Source of the DNA: Psychroflexus lacisalsi
GTDB taxonomy: Bacteria > Bacteroidota > Bacteroidia > Flavobacteriales > Flavobacteriaceae
DNA: 64,000 nt
Assembly: GCF_020164495.1 (NCBI RefSeq)
Contig: NZ_JAIQYZ010000002.1
Span: 372,001-436,000, forward strand
Direction of reading: 5' to 3'
The notes below the pieces were generated by a model that was not told the origin of the DNA, did no database searches, and was given only the letters and a program-made list of their open reading frames with translations. The position numbers were made by a program, and so were the translations under genes. Every line of letters starts with the position of its first letter. Position 1 is the stretch's first letter. This document shows, in pieces, positions 35,544 to 47,200 of the stretch.

Positions 35544-36708
35544 TTTTAAGCTGCACGAATTTTTTCACGTCTTCTTCGGTAATCTGCTGATCCCCAAGAA
35601 TAATTAAGCGTTCCACGACATTACGCAACTCCCTTATATTCCCTGTCCAGTTCAGCTTTTCTAAAAGTATAACTGCTTTCGCTTCAAAAACTTTTGGCTT
35701 TGTGCCTTGTTCTTTAGCTATTTTTTCTGTGAAGTGGTGAATGAGTTCAGGAATATCTGCCCGTCTATCTTTAAGCGCAGGCACATGAATAATGATCACG
35801 GCTAGTCTATGGTATAGGTCTTCTCTGAATCTCTTCTCATTTATTTCCTCCTTTAAGTTCTTGTTGGTTGCTGCAATTACTCTCACATCAACTTTTATAT
35901 CCTTATCACTGCCTACACGTTGAACTCTGTTTTCTTGCAAGGCTCTCAAGACTTTTGCTTGGGCTGACAAACTCATATCGCCAATCTCATCGAGGAAAAT
36001 CGTACCTCCATTAGCAGCTTCAAATTTTCCAGCCCTGTCTTTATTGGCAGAAGTAAATGCGCCTTTCACATGTCCAAACAATTCACTCTCAATTAATTCT
36101 GAAGGAATTGCAGCACAGTTCACCTCTATAAAAGGCCCTTTATTTCTGTTGCTTTTTTCATGCAGCCAGTGAGCAACAAGCTCTTTACCCGTACCGTTTT
36201 CGCCAGTGATTAAAACCCTAGCTTCAGTTGGAGCAACTTTATCGATCATTGATTTAATTTGATCAAGCTCCTCTGACTTACCTACCATTTCAAATTGCTT
36301 GGAAACTTTCTTTTTCAATTGCTTGTTTTCTTGAGCAAGCAGAGTATGATCGAGGGCAATTCTCACTGTATTAAGCAATCGGTTTAAATCTGGAGGCTTC
36401 GAAATGTAGTCAAAAGCACCCATCCTCATAGTTTCAACAGCGGTTTCTAGATCTCCGTGTCCCGATATCATTATTACAGGAAGTTCAGGTTGAAGTTTTT
36501 GACAAGCAGATAAAACTTCCATTCCATCCATCTTTGGCATTTTAATATCGCATAAAACCAAGTCGTAAGATTTTTTTTTGACCAGTTCTATACCTATTAG
36601 ACCGTCCTCAGCCTCATCAATATTATAATTTTTCTCTTCCTCTAAAAGAATTTTTTTCAATACTCTTCTTATCGCATCCTCGTCTTCAATAATGAGTAAT
36701 CTTGGCAT
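35536..36708 (-). CDS. NtrC-family response regulator without DNA-binding domain
   Basis: A 390-residue two-domain protein. The receiver domain (about 1-120) has the phospho-acceptor Asp54 (VLCDIKMPKMDG), acidic pocket EDED and Lys104. The AAA+ domain (about 140-385) has Walker A GENGTGKE (169-176), the loop GAFTSA (216-221) in place of GAFTGA, Walker B GTIFLDEIGD (235-244) and arginine-rich REDLYHRL. The protein stops at KKFVQLKTS, with no Fis-type helix-turn-helix, so it is shorter than usual NtrC (about 450). It may activate sigma-54 promoters without binding DNA. No sensor kinase is next to it. Confidence 0.9.
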   Translation of the reverse strand: MPRLLIIEDEDAIRRVLKKILLEEEKNYNIDEAEDGLIGIELVKKKSYDLVLCDIKMPKMDGMEVLSACQKLQPELPVIMISGHGDLETAVETMRMGAFDYISKPPDLNRLLNTVRIALDHTLLAQENKQLKKKVSKQFEMVGKSEELDQIKSMIDKVAPTEARVLITGENGTGKELVAHWLHEKSNRNKGPFIEVNCAAIPSELIESELFGHVKGAFTSANKDRAGKFEAANGGTIFLDEIGDMSLSAQAKVLRALQENRVQRVGSDKDIKVDVRVIAATNKNLKEEINEKRFREDLYHRLAVIIIHVPALKDRRADIPELIHHFTEKIAKEQGTKPKVFEAKAVILLEKLNWTGNIRELRNVVERLIILGDQQITEEDVKKFVQLKTS

Positions 36709-36815
36709 AATGATTTTAATTTACAGAATTAAATATAAGTTTTATCTGAAGTTTAGAGTGACAACCTTAATATTTTTTAGAATATTTTAAAAGCTAAGTG
36801 GTTTTAAAAACAAAA

Positions 36816-36840
36816 CCCACCCTGCGCAATGAAGGGTGGG
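36816..36840 (-). terminator. Second terminator downstream of dnaJ
   Basis: Stem CCCACCCT / AGGGTGGG with a 9-base loop. On the minus strand it is followed by TTTTGTTTTTA. It lies 78 bases beyond the dnaJ stop codon and before the NtrC-type gene. Confidence 0.7.
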
Positions 36841-36865
36841 AAAAAAATTGCTATGAAAAAGAAAA

Positions 36866-36889
36866 AACACCGCTAAATTTAGCGGTGTT
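36866..36889 (-). terminator. First terminator downstream of dnaJ
   Basis: A perfect 24-base palindrome AACACCGCTAAATTTAGCGGTGTT, followed on the minus strand by a T-run, lies 29 bases after the dnaJ stop codon. Confidence 0.85.
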
Positions 36890-36917
36890 CAAATATATAT
36901 AATATTCTGTTAACAGC

Positions 36918-38045
36918 TTAAGAAAACATATCTTTTACTTTTTCAAAGAAAGATTTATCAGATTTGCTTGGATTAGGTTCAAAATTGGAATCTCCAAGAT
37001 TTGTTTCAAAGAATTCTTTTTGTTCCTTGGATAAATCCTGTGGAGTCCACAAGTTGATATGTACAAGCAGGTCTCCTATTCCATAGCCATTCAGGTTTGG
37101 TAAACCCTTATTTCTTAATCTTAGAATTTTTCCACTTTGAGCGCCAGGCTCTACTTTTATTCTCACTTTACCCCCTACGGTTTGTATTTCTTTACTAGCT
37201 CCTAAAGCCGCTTCAGGGAAACTGATGAATAAATCATAGTGTAAGTTTTCACCGTCGCGCTGAAGATTTTCATGATTTTTTACTTCAATAAGTACAATCA
37301 AGTCTCCGGGAACTCCGTCTCCGACTGGTTCGTTACCTTTATTTCCAACTTTTAGTTGCATTCCGTCTTCAACCCCAGCTGGAATCTTGATGGAAACTGT
37401 TTCCTCTGTCATTTTAAGGCCGTGTGCATCGGTACCTTGCCCTTTTTTGTCTATAATTTGTCCGGAACCACCACATGCTGGACATGATGAAGCGGTCTGC
37501 ATCCTTCCCAGAATGGTATTGGTGACCCTAGTAACCTGACCTGAACCTTTACAGGTTGTACAGGTTTTAAAAGTTGTATCTGATGGTTTTTTCTTTCTTG
37601 AAACTTTTACCTTTTTCTCTACACCTTTGGCAACCTCTTCTAAAGTGAGACTAACGCGGATTCTTAAATTTCCACCTTTAGCTCTCTGACGTCCACCGCC
37701 AAATCCGCCACCAAATCCAGAGAAACCTTGGCTTCTTCCGCCAAAACCACCTCCAAATATGTCACCGAACTGACTGAAGATATCGTCCATATCCATACCT
37801 CCGCCACCAAAGCCTTGAGAACCGTCAAAAGCACTATGACCAAACTGATCGTATTTCTGTCGTTTCTCTTCATTTCCTAGGACCTCATAAGCTTCTGCAG
37901 CTTTCTTAAATTTATTTTCAGCTTCAGCATCATCAGGATTCTTGTCGGGATGATACTTTACTGCCATCTTTCTATAGCCCTTTTTTATTTCGGCTTGAGA
38001 AGCACCCTTTGCTAAGCCTAATATGTCGTAATAATCTTCTTTCAT
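36918..38045 (-). CDS. dnaJ: Molecular chaperone DnaJ with reduced zinc region
   Basis: A 375-residue Hsp40 co-chaperone of DnaK. The J domain (1-70) has the HPD motif at residues 32-34. A Gly/Phe-rich linker (75-120) follows. The cysteine-rich region normally has four CxxCxGxG repeats; here only two are present, CTTCKGSG (162-169) and CPACGGSG (188-195). The first repeat is replaced by KKKPSDTTF and the fourth by KGQGTDAHG. The C-terminal peptide-binding domains are complete. I recall that flavobacterial DnaJ proteins share this reduction. It follows grpE by 6 bases and ends in two tandem terminators. Confidence 0.95.
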   Translation of the reverse strand: MKEDYYDILGLAKGASQAEIKKGYRKMAVKYHPDKNPDDAEAENKFKKAAEAYEVLGNEEKRQKYDQFGHSAFDGSQGFGGGGMDMDDIFSQFGDIFGGGFGGRSQGFSGFGGGFGGGRQRAKGGNLRIRVSLTLEEVAKGVEKKVKVSRKKKPSDTTFKTCTTCKGSGQVTRVTNTILGRMQTASSCPACGGSGQIIDKKGQGTDAHGLKMTEETVSIKIPAGVEDGMQLKVGNKGNEPVGDGVPGDLIVLIEVKNHENLQRDGENLHYDLFISFPEAALGASKEIQTVGGKVRIKVEPGAQSGKILRLRNKGLPNLNGYGIGDLLVHINLWTPQDLSKEQKEFFETNLGDSNFEPNPSKSDKSFFEKVKDMFS

Positions 38046-38051
38046 AATTTA

Positions 38052-38660
38052 TTATTTTCCAGTCACTACTTTAGGATAACGTATGATTTTATCACCAAGA
38101 GTGTATCCTTTTTCTACAACATCCACAATTTTTCCTTTCATATCGTCACTTGGAGCAGCAATCTGTGTAATCGCTTCGTGCAGTTCTGAATCGAAGACAT
38201 CTCCAGCTTTCACAGACATAACTTCCAATCCTTTATTATGAAGAGTTTCTCTCAATTTGTTGCTTATGAGCTCAAGTCCTTCGACCAAAGATTGGTCACT
38301 AGATTTTTTAACTTCGAGCATCGCCCTGTCAAAATCATCCAATACAGGAAGCATAGACTGCATTACGTCTTGACTTGCTGTTTTAAATAATTCTATGCGT
38401 TCTTTAGAAGTTCTGCGTTTGTAATTTTCAAACTCTGCAAATAGTCTTAAATATTTGTCATCTTTTGCATCAAGCTCCTGTTGTAATTGTTCTTCTTTAG
38501 ATAATTCTTCCTCAGGAATAGAGTTATCAACCTCCTCAGCTTCATTGTTTTCAACTGTCGAAGCATCTTCTCTTTGAAGTTCTTGAGCATCGTTTTGCTT
38601 TTCTTTACTTTCCATTTCTACTGGATCTTTATCGTCTGATTTTATATTTTCTTTACTCAT
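38052..38660 (-). CDS. grpE: Nucleotide exchange factor GrpE
   Basis: A 202-residue GrpE, which releases ADP from DnaK. The first 60 residues are acidic and disordered-looking. A long coiled coil (about 55-110: EQLQQELDAKDDKYLRLFAEFENYKRR) is followed by the beta-domain with LPVLDDFDRAM, GDVFDSELHEAI and VVEKGYTLGDKIIRYPKVVTG. It is the first gene of the grpE-dnaJ operon. Its promoter (TTG, 23 bases, TACATTTG) is visible upstream. Confidence 0.95.
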   Translation of the reverse strand: MSKENIKSDDKDPVEMESKEKQNDAQELQREDASTVENNEAEEVDNSIPEEELSKEEQLQQELDAKDDKYLRLFAEFENYKRRTSKERIELFKTASQDVMQSMLPVLDDFDRAMLEVKKSSDQSLVEGLELISNKLRETLHNKGLEVMSVKAGDVFDSELHEAITQIAAPSDDMKGKIVDVVEKGYTLGDKIIRYPKVVTGK

Positions 38661-38685
38661 TACTTACTAATTTATTCAAATTAGG

Positions 38686-38693
38686 CAAATGTA
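38686..38693 (-). promoter_or_regulatory. Promoter of grpE-dnaJ
   Basis: The minus strand reads TACATTTG (-7 box), 26 bases before the grpE ATG. A TTG lies 23 bases further upstream, at the correct -33 spacing. Confidence 0.6.
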
Positions 38694-38780
38694 CTGCCAA
38701 TAACAGTTTAGTGCCACAATGACAGATACAAATAATGGAATGTTTTTGGTTATGTTGTCTGGAACTTAAATAAACATAAG

Positions 38781-39455
38781 ATGAAAAAAAGAGTAATTAA
38801 TTCAATGTTAGTTTTATCATTGATCACCACTGCCTTAAGCTGTAAGAGTGACAAAAAAACTGAAACATCTGATGCTAAAGATGCTAAGGAAACTACCGAA
38901 ATGGCAGACACTTACAATGTAAACGTAGAACAATCTAAAATTAATTGGGTTGGATCTAAACCAGCTGGAGAACATAACGGTATAGTTCCATTGTCTGAAG
39001 GAAGTTTAATGGTATTTGATGAGCAGGTCATTGGTGGTGAAGTCACAATAGATATGATAAGTATCGAAGTTCAGGACTTGGAAGGCCAAGATAAAACAGA
39101 TCTTGAAAACCACTTAATGGGATATTCAAATGGAAAAGAAGATCACTTCTTTAATGCTACTAAATACCCTGAAGCTAAATTTAAAATTACTGGCTTTGAA
39201 ACCGTAAAAGATCAGGCCATGTTATCTGGTAATCTAACTTTAAAAGAAACTACAAAAAACATAACTTTCCCGGTAAATGTTTCGATGAATGGTGCTGATG
39301 AGTCTTTATTGTTAACATCAGAAAAAATCATTTTAGATAGAACTGAATGGGGAATAAAATTTATGTCAAAATCATTTGTTGAAAATCTTGGAGATAATTT
39401 CGTGAGTGATCAAATGAAAATATCTTTTGATTTGAAAGCGTTTAAAGCTGAGTAA
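38781..39455 (+). CDS. YceI-family lipoprotein
   Basis: A 224-residue lipoprotein. The signal peptide ends in the lipobox ITTALSC, so the mature N-terminus is Cys21. A Lys/Asp/Thr-rich linker (about 22-42) follows, then the YceI lipocalin-like beta-barrel: YNVNVEQSKINWVGSKPAGEHNG, GGEVTIDMISIEV, HFFNATKYPEAKFKITGFE and NLTLKETTKNITFPV. YceI proteins bind isoprenoid lipids or amides; the ligand is unknown. It is a single gene with its own terminator, divergent from grpE. Confidence 0.92.
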   Translation: MKKRVINSMLVLSLITTALSCKSDKKTETSDAKDAKETTEMADTYNVNVEQSKINWVGSKPAGEHNGIVPLSEGSLMVFDEQVIGGEVTIDMISIEVQDLEGQDKTDLENHLMGYSNGKEDHFFNATKYPEAKFKITGFETVKDQAMLSGNLTLKETTKNITFPVNVSMNGADESLLLTSEKIILDRTEWGIKFMSKSFVENLGDNFVSDQMKISFDLKAFKAE

Positions 39456-39481
39456 CATTTAATTCAAATCTTACCAAAATG

Positions 39482-39514
39482 AAAAATCCCTCAAAACTGA
39501 ATTTGAGGGATTTT
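39482..39514. terminator. Bidirectional terminator of the YceI and rpoC transcripts
   Basis: AAAAATCCCTCAAA pairs with TTTGAGGGATTTT around a short loop, with A-run and T-run at its sides. It lies between two convergent genes. Confidence 0.88.
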
Positions 39515-39538
39515 CTTTTTTTATAACCTAAAAGAGAT

Positions 39539-39853
39539 TTAAGCTTCTCCTGTAGGTCCAAAGTTCATAGGAACATTAGGTTTATCTTGTTCTTTAATTT
39601 TACCTTGACTTTTTTCAAAACGATTAATATTATCGCTCAAAGCTCTCAACAAACGCTTTGCATGTTGAGGAGTAAGTATAATTCTAGATCTCACTTTATT
39701 CTTAGGAGAACCAGGCATTATATTCACAAAGTCCAAAACAAACTCAGTTTGTGAATGATTAATGATAGCCAGATTACTGTAAATTCCTTGGGCCACATCA
39801 TCATCAATTTGAATGTTTAGCTTTTTTTGCTTTTTATCGTCTTGATCACTCAT
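39539..39853 (-). CDS. DUF3467 domain protein
   Basis: A 104-residue protein of the DUF3467 family: after a charged start the core reads QGIYSNLAIINHSQTEFVLD, MPGSPKNKVRSRIILTPQHA and KRLLRALSDNINRFE. It follows rpoC by 2 bases and is the last gene of the rpoBC transcript. The arrangement is constant in Bacteroidota. Its function is unknown; the context suggests a small cytosolic protein made with RNA polymerase. Confidence 0.88.
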   Translation of the reverse strand: MSDQDDKKQKKLNIQIDDDVAQGIYSNLAIINHSQTEFVLDFVNIMPGSPKNKVRSRIILTPQHAKRLLRALSDNINRFEKSQGKIKEQDKPNVPMNFGPTGEA

Positions 39854-39855
39854 GC

Positions 39856-42800
39856 TTAATTAAAGTTTACATTCACTTCTTGTTTCTTCTCCATCATTGT
39901 GGCCAACTCTTCCTTGGAACCTACAATAATATCGTCAAATTCTCTAAGTCCAGTACCTGCAGGAATTCTATGTCCTACAATTACATTTTCTTTCAAGCCT
40001 TCCAAGTAATCCACTTTACCGCTTACCGCAGCTTCATTTAGTACTTTGGTAGTTTCCTGGAAAGAAGCAGCAGAAATAAATGACTTAGTCTGTAAGGATG
40101 CTCTTGTAATTCCTTGAAGAATTGGTGAAGCAGTAGCGGATTCGGCATCTCGTGCTGTCACTAGCTGTTTATCTTCACGTTTCAAGATTGAATTCTCGTC
40201 TCTTAAATCACGTAAAGTGACAATTTGACCAGGTTTCAAAGTTGTACTATCTCCAGCATCTTCAACAATTTTCTTTCCAAAAATATTATCATTTTCTTCA
40301 ATGAAATCCTCTTTGTGCACTAATTGATTTTCTAAGAAAATAGTATCACCAGAATCCTGGATTCTTACTTTTCTCATCATTTGTCTCACAACAACTTCAA
40401 AGTGCTTATCGTTAATTTGTACACCTTGCAATCTATATACTTCCTGAACTTCGTTCACTAAGTATTGCTGAACTGCACTAGGACCTTTGATATTTAAAAT
40501 ATCTTCAGGAGTAACAGAACCGTCAGACAGTGGCATACCAGCTTTGACATAATCGTTTTCCTGTACCAAAATCTGGTTGGAAAGTTTGACCAAGTACTTC
40601 TTGACCTCACCTAGTTTAGATTCGATGATGATCTCACGGTTACCTCTTTTGATCTTTCCGAAAGAAACAACACCATCAATTTCACTCACTACAGCAGGAT
40701 TTGAAGGATTTCTCGCTTCAAACAATTCTGTAAGACGAGGAAGACCACCAGTAATATCACCAGCTTTGGATGATTTTCTAGGAATTTTAACCAAAATCTT
40801 TCCGATTTTAATTTCCTCATTATCATCTACCATCAAGTGAGCTCCAACTGGTAAGTTGTAAGATCTCAAGATTTCATCATCACTCTTGATATGGAGTGTT
40901 GGTATCTTTCGCTTATTCTTGGATTCTATAATTACTTTTTCCTGGAAGCCAGTTTGCTCATCACTTTCAACCTCGTAAGTCTGTCCTTGAGTAATGTTCT
41001 CAAATTCAATTTTACCAGAGAATTCAGAAATAATCACACCATTATATGGATCCCATTTACAAATGACATCGCCCTTTTTAACTTTGTCACCAGGGTTGAT
41101 TAATAATTCAGAACCATATGGAATAACATTCGTACTCAGTGCAATTCCAGACTTCTTATCTATAACTTTAACTTCTGAAGTTCTTGAAATAACAATGTCA
41201 ACTTTGTTTCCATCACTATTTTTACCTTCAACAGTTTTAAGATCTTCAATCTCTGCAACACCGTCAAATTTAGCTTCGAGTTTGTTTTCTTCTGAAATGT
41301 TTCCTGCAATACCTCCAACGTGGAAAGTTCTTAAGGTCAACTGCGTACCTGGCTCACCAATAGACTGAGCAGCAACTACACCAACAGCTTCACCTCTTTG
41401 TACAGTTTTATTGGTAGATAAATTTCTTCCATAACATTTCACACAAATACCTTGTTTTGCTTCACAAGTTAATGGAGAACGCACTTCCACCGAATTTAAT
41501 GCAGAAGCTTCTATTTTATCTGCAGCATCTTCAAGTATTTCTTCACCTGCTGTAGCCAAAAGTTCTTGCGAAATAGGGTCTACAATATCATTTAAAGCAG
41601 TTCTACCTACTATTCGCTCACCTAGACTTTCTACAACTTCATCATTTTTCTTCAATGCTGAAACTTCAATACCTCTTAGAGTACCACAATCTTCTTCTCT
41701 TACGATCACATCCTGAGATACGTCCACCAATCTACGAGTTAGGTAACCCGCATCGGCAGTTTTTAATGCTGTATCGGCAAGACCTTTACGAGCACCGTGA
41801 GTAGAGATAAAGTATTCTAAAATTGAAAGACCTTCTTTAAAATTAGATAAAATAGGGTTTTCGATAATTTCACCACCTGCAGAAGTCGATTTTTTAGGCT
41901 TAGCCATCAATCCACGCATACCGGTCAACTGGCGAATTTGTTCTTTAGAACCCCTTGCACCAGAATCAAGCATCATGTACACCGAGTTGAAACCTTGCTT
42001 GTCTTCACGAATTCGCTTCATGGCGAGTTCAGTTAAGTTAGCATTGGTTGCAGTCCAGATATCAATAACCTGATTATAACGTTCGTTGTTGGTAATAAGA
42101 CCCATATTATAGTTACCTATAACTCCTTCAACCTGCTCATTTGCATCATCAATCATAGATTGCTTTTCCGCAGGGATAATAATATCACCAAGAGAGAATG
42201 ATAACCCACCTCTAAAGGCGAAGTTGTAACCCAAACTCTTAATTTCATCGAGGAACTCAGCCGTTTCAGGGACGGACGTTTTCTTAAGTACTCTTGCGAT
42301 TACATCACGAAGAGCTTTCTTTGTCATAACATCGTTTATGAAGCCAACATTATCTGGAATAGATTCGTTGAATAGCACACGTCCAACAGTTGTTTCAATA
42401 TTTTTCTTAACAACCTCACCATTTTCATCAATATCATTAGTTCTGATCGTGATCAAAGCATTTAAGTCAACTTGCTTTTCATTGTAAGCTATGTTAACTT
42501 CTTCTGGTGAATAAAACTTCAGACCTTCTCCCTTCACTTTGTGCTCTGGAGTAGATGATCTTGGTTTTGTCATGTAATACAGTCCAAGAACCATATCCTG
42601 TGAAGGTACTGTAATTGGAGATCCATTAGCTGGATTCAAAATACTGTGCGATGCCAGCATTAAGAGTTGTGCTTCCAAAATTGCTTCTGGTCCCAATGGA
42701 AGGTGAACCGCCATCTGGTCACCGTCAAAATCGGCGTTGAACGCAGTACATACCAATGGGTGTAACTGTATCGCTTTTCCTTCGATTAATTTCGGTTGGA

Positions 42801-44160
42801 AAGCTTGTATACCAAGTCTGTGAAGGGTTGGAGCACGGTTAAGCAACACAGGATGTCCTTTTAACACGTTTTCCAAGATATCCCAAACTACAGGCTCTTT
42901 TTTGTCTATTATTTTCTTAGCAGATTTTACAGTTTTTACAATTCCTCTTTCGATCAGCTTTCTGATCACAAAAGGCTTGTAAAGTTCTGCTGCCATGTCT
43001 TTTGGCAATCCACATTCAAACATTTTCATTTCTGGTCCAACGACGATGACAGAACGGGCAGAATAATCCACACGCTTACCAAGGAGGTTTTGTCTGAAAC
43101 GTCCTTGTTTTCCTTTTAAAGAATCAGAAAGTGATTTTAATGGTCTGTTAGAATCTGTTTTAACTGCAGAAGATTTTCTGGTGTTGTCAAATAGAGAATC
43201 TACAGACTCTTGAAGCATACGCTTCTCATTTCGAAGGATGACTTCAGGAGCTTTTATTTCCATCAATCGTTTTAAACGATTGTTTCTGATAATTACTCGT
43301 CTATAAAGATCATTCAAATCTGAAGTTGCAAAACGACCACCATCAAGAGGCACAAGAGGTCTTAATTCTGGAGGAGTTACCGGGATCACTTTCATGATCA
43401 TCCACTCAGGATTATTTTCTCTATTGTTTTTAGAATCTCTAAGCGCTTCAACAACTTGAAGACGTTTTAAAGCTTCTGTTTTTCTTTGCTTAGACGTTTC
43501 ATTGTTTGCTTTGTGTCTTAAATCATAAGAAAGCTCGTCTAAATCCAGACGTTTTAGAATTTCTAAAAGACATTCAGCTCCCATCTTCGCTAGGAACTTA
43601 TTTGGGTCATCATCGTCCAAGTATTGGTTTTCCTGTGGAAGTTCTTCTAAAATATTTAAATATTCTTCCTCGGTTAAGAAATCCATCTTTTTCAGTGGCT
43701 CACCTTCTTCATTCTTCGCATTACCTGGCTGGATCACGACATATCTTTCGTAATAGATAATCATGTCCAGTTTTTTGGAAGGAATCCCAAGAAGGTATCC
43801 GATTTTGTTTGGTAAAGATCTGAAGTACCAGATATGCGCCACAGGAACTACTAAGTTGATGTGTCCAACGCGGTCTCTTCTTACTTTTTTCTCAGTAACT
43901 TCTACTCCACAACGGTCACAAACGATTCCTTTGTAACGTATTCTCTTATATTTTCCACAAGCACATTCATAATCTTTGACCGGGCCAAAAATCCTTTCAC
44001 AAAACAATCCATCTCTTTCTGGCTTGTGTGTTCTGTAATTAATAGTTTCAGGTTTTAAAACTTCGCCTCTGGATTCAGCTAGAATCTTTTCTGGAGAAGA
44101 TAAACCTATAGAGATTTTATTAAATCTCTTTTGTGTATTCTTATCATTATTTCTTGTCAT
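39856..44160 (-). CDS. rpoC: DNA-directed RNA polymerase subunit beta'
   Basis: The 1434-residue beta' subunit. Seen: the N-terminal zinc site [20 protein letters not shown], the rudder and clamp regions, the catalytic triple-Asp motif [13 protein letters not shown] with the bound Mg, the bridge helix and trigger loop ([13 protein letters not shown]), and the second zinc site around [15 protein letters not shown]-terminal extension follows. It is transcribed from the upstream rpoB with a 67-base gap that includes a CCTGCC palindrome, and is followed by the DUF3467 gene. Confidence 0.97.
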   Translation of the reverse strand: MTRNNDKNTQKRFNKISIGLSSPEKILAESRGEVLKPETINYRTHKPERDGLFCERIFGPVKDYECACGKYKRIRYKGIVCDRCGVEVTEKKVRRDRVGHINLVVPVAHIWYFRSLPNKIGYLLGIPSKKLDMIIYYERYVVIQPGNAKNEEGEPLKKMDFLTEEEYLNILEELPQENQYLDDDDPNKFLAKMGAECLLEILKRLDLDELSYDLRHKANNETSKQRKTEALKRLQVVEALRDSKNNRENNPEWMIMKVIPVTPPELRPLVPLDGGRFATSDLNDLYRRVIIRNNRLKRLMEIKAPEVILRNEKRMLQESVDSLFDNTRKSSAVKTDSNRPLKSLSDSLKGKQGRFRQNLLGKRVDYSARSVIVVGPEMKMFECGLPKDMAAELYKPFVIRKLIERGIVKTVKSAKKIIDKKEPVVWDILENVLKGHPVLLNRAPTLHRLGIQAFQPKLIEGKAIQLHPLVCTAFNADFDGDQMAVHLPLGPEAILEAQLLMLASHSILNPANGSPITVPSQDMVLGLYYMTKPRSSTPEHKVKGEGLKFYSPEEVNIAYNEKQVDLNALITIRTNDIDENGEVVKKNIETTVGRVLFNESIPDNVGFINDVMTKKALRDVIARVLKKTSVPETAEFLDEIKSLGYNFAFRGGLSFSLGDIIIPAEKQSMIDDANEQVEGVIGNYNMGLITNNERYNQVIDIWTATNANLTELAMKRIREDKQGFNSVYMMLDSGARGSKEQIRQLTGMRGLMAKPKKSTSAGGEIIENPILSNFKEGLSILEYFISTHGARKGLADTALKTADAGYLTRRLVDVSQDVIVREEDCGTLRGIEVSALKKNDEVVESLGERIVGRTALNDIVDPISQELLATAGEEILEDAADKIEASALNSVEVRSPLTCEAKQGICVKCYGRNLSTNKTVQRGEAVGVVAAQSIGEPGTQLTLRTFHVGGIAGNISEENKLEAKFDGVAEIEDLKTVEGKNSDGNKVDIVISRTSEVKVIDKKSGIALSTNVIPYGSELLINPGDKVKKGDVICKWDPYNGVIISEFSGKIEFENITQGQTYEVESDEQTGFQEKVIIESKNKRKIPTLHIKSDDEILRSYNLPVGAHLMVDDNEEIKIGKILVKIPRKSSKAGDITGGLPRLTELFEARNPSNPAVVSEIDGVVSFGKIKRGNREIIIESKLGEVKKYLVKLSNQILVQENDYVKAGMPLSDGSVTPEDILNIKGPSAVQQYLVNEVQEVYRLQGVQINDKHFEVVVRQMMRKVRIQDSGDTIFLENQLVHKEDFIEENDNIFGKKIVEDAGDSTTLKPGQIVTLRDLRDENSILKREDKQLVTARDAESATASPILQGITRASLQTKSFISAASFQETTKVLNEAAVSGKVDYLEGLKENVIVGHRIPAGTGLREFDDIIVGSKEELATMMEKKQEVNVNFN

Positions 44161-44204
44161 AATACAAGTGCTAAAGAATTATTGTAATAAATGTGATAAC
44201 ATCT

Positions 44205-44220
44205 CCTGCCCGAAGGCAGG
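44205..44220. repeat. Short palindrome between rpoB and rpoC
   Basis: CCTGCC-CGAA-GGCAGG is a 6-base stem with a tetraloop, in the 67-base gap between rpoB and rpoC. A related but longer palindrome with the same arms lies at 62470-62498. Confidence 0.55.
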
Positions 44221-44227
44221 ATTGCTA

Positions 44228-47200
44228 TTACTCTTCTAATCTGATATCTAATCCAAGACCTTTCAATTCATGCATCAACACGTTGAAGGATTCTGGCAAT
44301 CCTGGTTCCGGCATTGGCTCACCTTTTACGATTGCTTCGTAAGTTTTGGCTCTACCGATGACATCATCAGATTTTACAGTTAAGATCTCTCTCAATGTAG
44401 CAGACGCACCATAAGCTTCAAGTGCCCAAACTTCCATCTCACCAAAACGTTGACCACCAAATTGTGCTTTACCACCAAGTGGTTGTTGAGTGATCAATGA
44501 GTAAGGTCCGATAGATCTAGCGTGCATCTTATCTTCAATCATATGTCCTAGTTTCAACATATAAATGACACCTACTGTAGCAGGTTGGTCAAAACGTTCA
44601 CCAGTACCACCATCATAAAGGTATGTATGTCCAAATCTTGGGATTCCTGCCTCATCGGTGAGTTCATTAATTTGATCTAAAGTCGCACCATCAAAAATTG
44701 GTGTTGCGAACTTTCTACCTAATTTCTGACCTGCCCAACCAAGAACAGTTTCATAAATCTGACCAATATTCATACGAGATGGTACACCAAGTGGATTCAA
44801 TACGATATCGACTGGAGTTCCATCATCTAGGAATGGCATGTCTTCTTCTCTTACAATCTTAGCAACAATACCTTTGTTACCGTGACGACCTGCCATCTTA
44901 TCTCCTACTTTCAACTTACGTTTCTTAGCAACATAAATTTTAGCAAGTTTTAAAATACCAGATGGTAATTCATCACCAACTGTAATTGTAAATTTCTCTC
45001 TTCTTAGGTTACCCTGAAGATCGTTTTGTTTGATCTTATAATTGTGTAAAAGATCTGCAACTAAAGCATTTGTTTCTTTATCTGTAGTCCAGGTCCCTTT
45101 GGTTAAGTGACTAAAGTCTTCTACAGAATTCAACATCTTAAGAGTGTACTTCTTACCTTTTGGTAACGTATCTTCACCCAGATCATTTTGAACACCTTGT
45201 GCGGTCTTACCACCTACGATACCAAATAATTTTTCAATTAATCGGTTTCTAAGTTCTTCAAATTTGACTTGGTACTTCGCTTCAAGAGCATCAATCTCTT
45301 GCTTGTCCTGAGCTCTCTTTCGCTTATCTTTTACTGCTCTGGTAAACAATTTCTTGTCTATTACAACACCGTTAAGCGATGGAGAGGCTTTTAAAGAAGC
45401 ATCTTTTACATCACCAGCTTTGTCACCAAAGATAGCTCTCAATAATTTTTCTTCTGGTGTAGGATCACTTTCACCTTTTGGAGTAATCTTACCAATAAGA
45501 ATATCTCCAGGTTTAATCTCTGCACCGATTCTGATCATACCATGCTCATCCAAGTCTTTCGTCGCTTCTTCTGAAACGTTTGGAATATCACTGGTTAATT
45601 CTTCGTTACCAAGTTTTGTATCTCTTACTTCTAAAGAATACTCATCGATATGAACTGAAGTCAAAAGGTCATCCTTAACCACACGTTCTGATATCACGAT
45701 CGCATCCTCAAAGTTGTAACCTTTCCATGGCATAAATGCCACTTTCATGTTTCTACCCAAGGCTAATTCTCCATTATCGGTTGCATAACCTTCACAAAGA
45801 ACTTGACCTTTAGTCACTCTATCTCCAACTCTAACAATAGGTTTTAAGTTGATAGTAGACCCCTGATTTGTTTTTCTGAATTTGATCAAGTCATAAGTCT
45901 TATCATCATCGTCAAAACTTACTAATTGCTCATTTTCAGTTCTATCGTAAGAAATGATAATTTTTCTTGCATCGACATAATCAACAGTTCCTTCACCTTC
46001 TGCGTTAATTAAAACTCTTGAATCCTGAGCAACACGTCTTTCCAATCCAGTTCCAACAATAGGAGCATCAACTCTCAATAGAGGTAGAGCCTGACGCATC
46101 ATATTAGATCCCATCAAGGCCCGGTTAGCATCATCATGTTCTAAGAAAGGAATCAATGAAGCTGAGATTGACGAAATCTGGTTTGGAGCAACATCAATAT
46201 AATCCACTTCTTTAGGATCTACAACTGGGAAGTCACCTTCCATACGAGCAATTACTCGTTCTGAAGTCATAGTTCCATCTTCAGCAACAGGGATATTAGC
46301 CTGTGCAATCAATTTATTTTCTTCTTCTTCAGCAGAAAGGTAAAGTGGCTCTGATTTGAAATCAATCTTACCGTTCTCTACTTTACGGTATGGTGTTTCA
46401 ATGAATCCCATGCTGTTCACTTTTCCGTAAACAGACATAGAAGAAATCAAACCAATGTTTGGTCCTTCTGGAGTCTCAATAGGGCAAAGTCTTCCGTAGT
46501 GAGTATAGTGAACATCACGAACTTCAAAACCAGCTCTTTCTCTGGATAAACCACCAGGTCCTAATGCTGAAAGTCTTCTTTTGTTGGTTAACTCTGCTAA
46601 TGGATTAGTTTGATCCATGAACTGAGACAACTGGTTTGTACCAAAGAAAGAATTAATCACTGAAGACAAAGTCTTCGCATTAATCAAATCAATTGGAGTA
46701 AAGACCTCGTTATCTCTAACGTTCATTCTCTCCCTAATGGTTCTTGCCATTCTAGCAAGACCAACACCAAATTGCTGAGAAAGTTGCTCACCTACTGTTC
46801 TTACACGACGGTTAGAAAGGTGGTCAATATCATCAACTTCTGCTTTTGAGTTAACTAACTCAATAAGGTACTTAATGATTGTTATGATATCAAGCTTAGT
46901 AAGAACCTTGCTGTCCATACTAATATCAAGATTCAATTTTTTATTCATTCTGTAACGACCAACTTCTCCTAAATTGTAACGTTGATCTGAAAAGAATAAT
47001 TTATCAATAATGCCACGAGCAGTCTCTTCGTCAGGCGGCTCAGCATTACGTAATTGTCTGTAAATATGCTCTACTGCCTCTTTTTCAGAATTAGTAGGAT
47101 CTTTTTGCAAAGTGTTATATATGATAGCATAGTCACCAGTCAAATTTTCTTCTTTATGAAGAAGAATAGTTTTTGAGCCAGTTTCTAAAATCTCTTCAAT

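Noticed and set aside
36853..36876. Short plus-strand frame MKKKKHR between the dnaJ terminators
   Set aside because: Seven codons formed by A-runs and the palindrome. Nothing suggests that it is translated, and both hairpins act on the minus strand.
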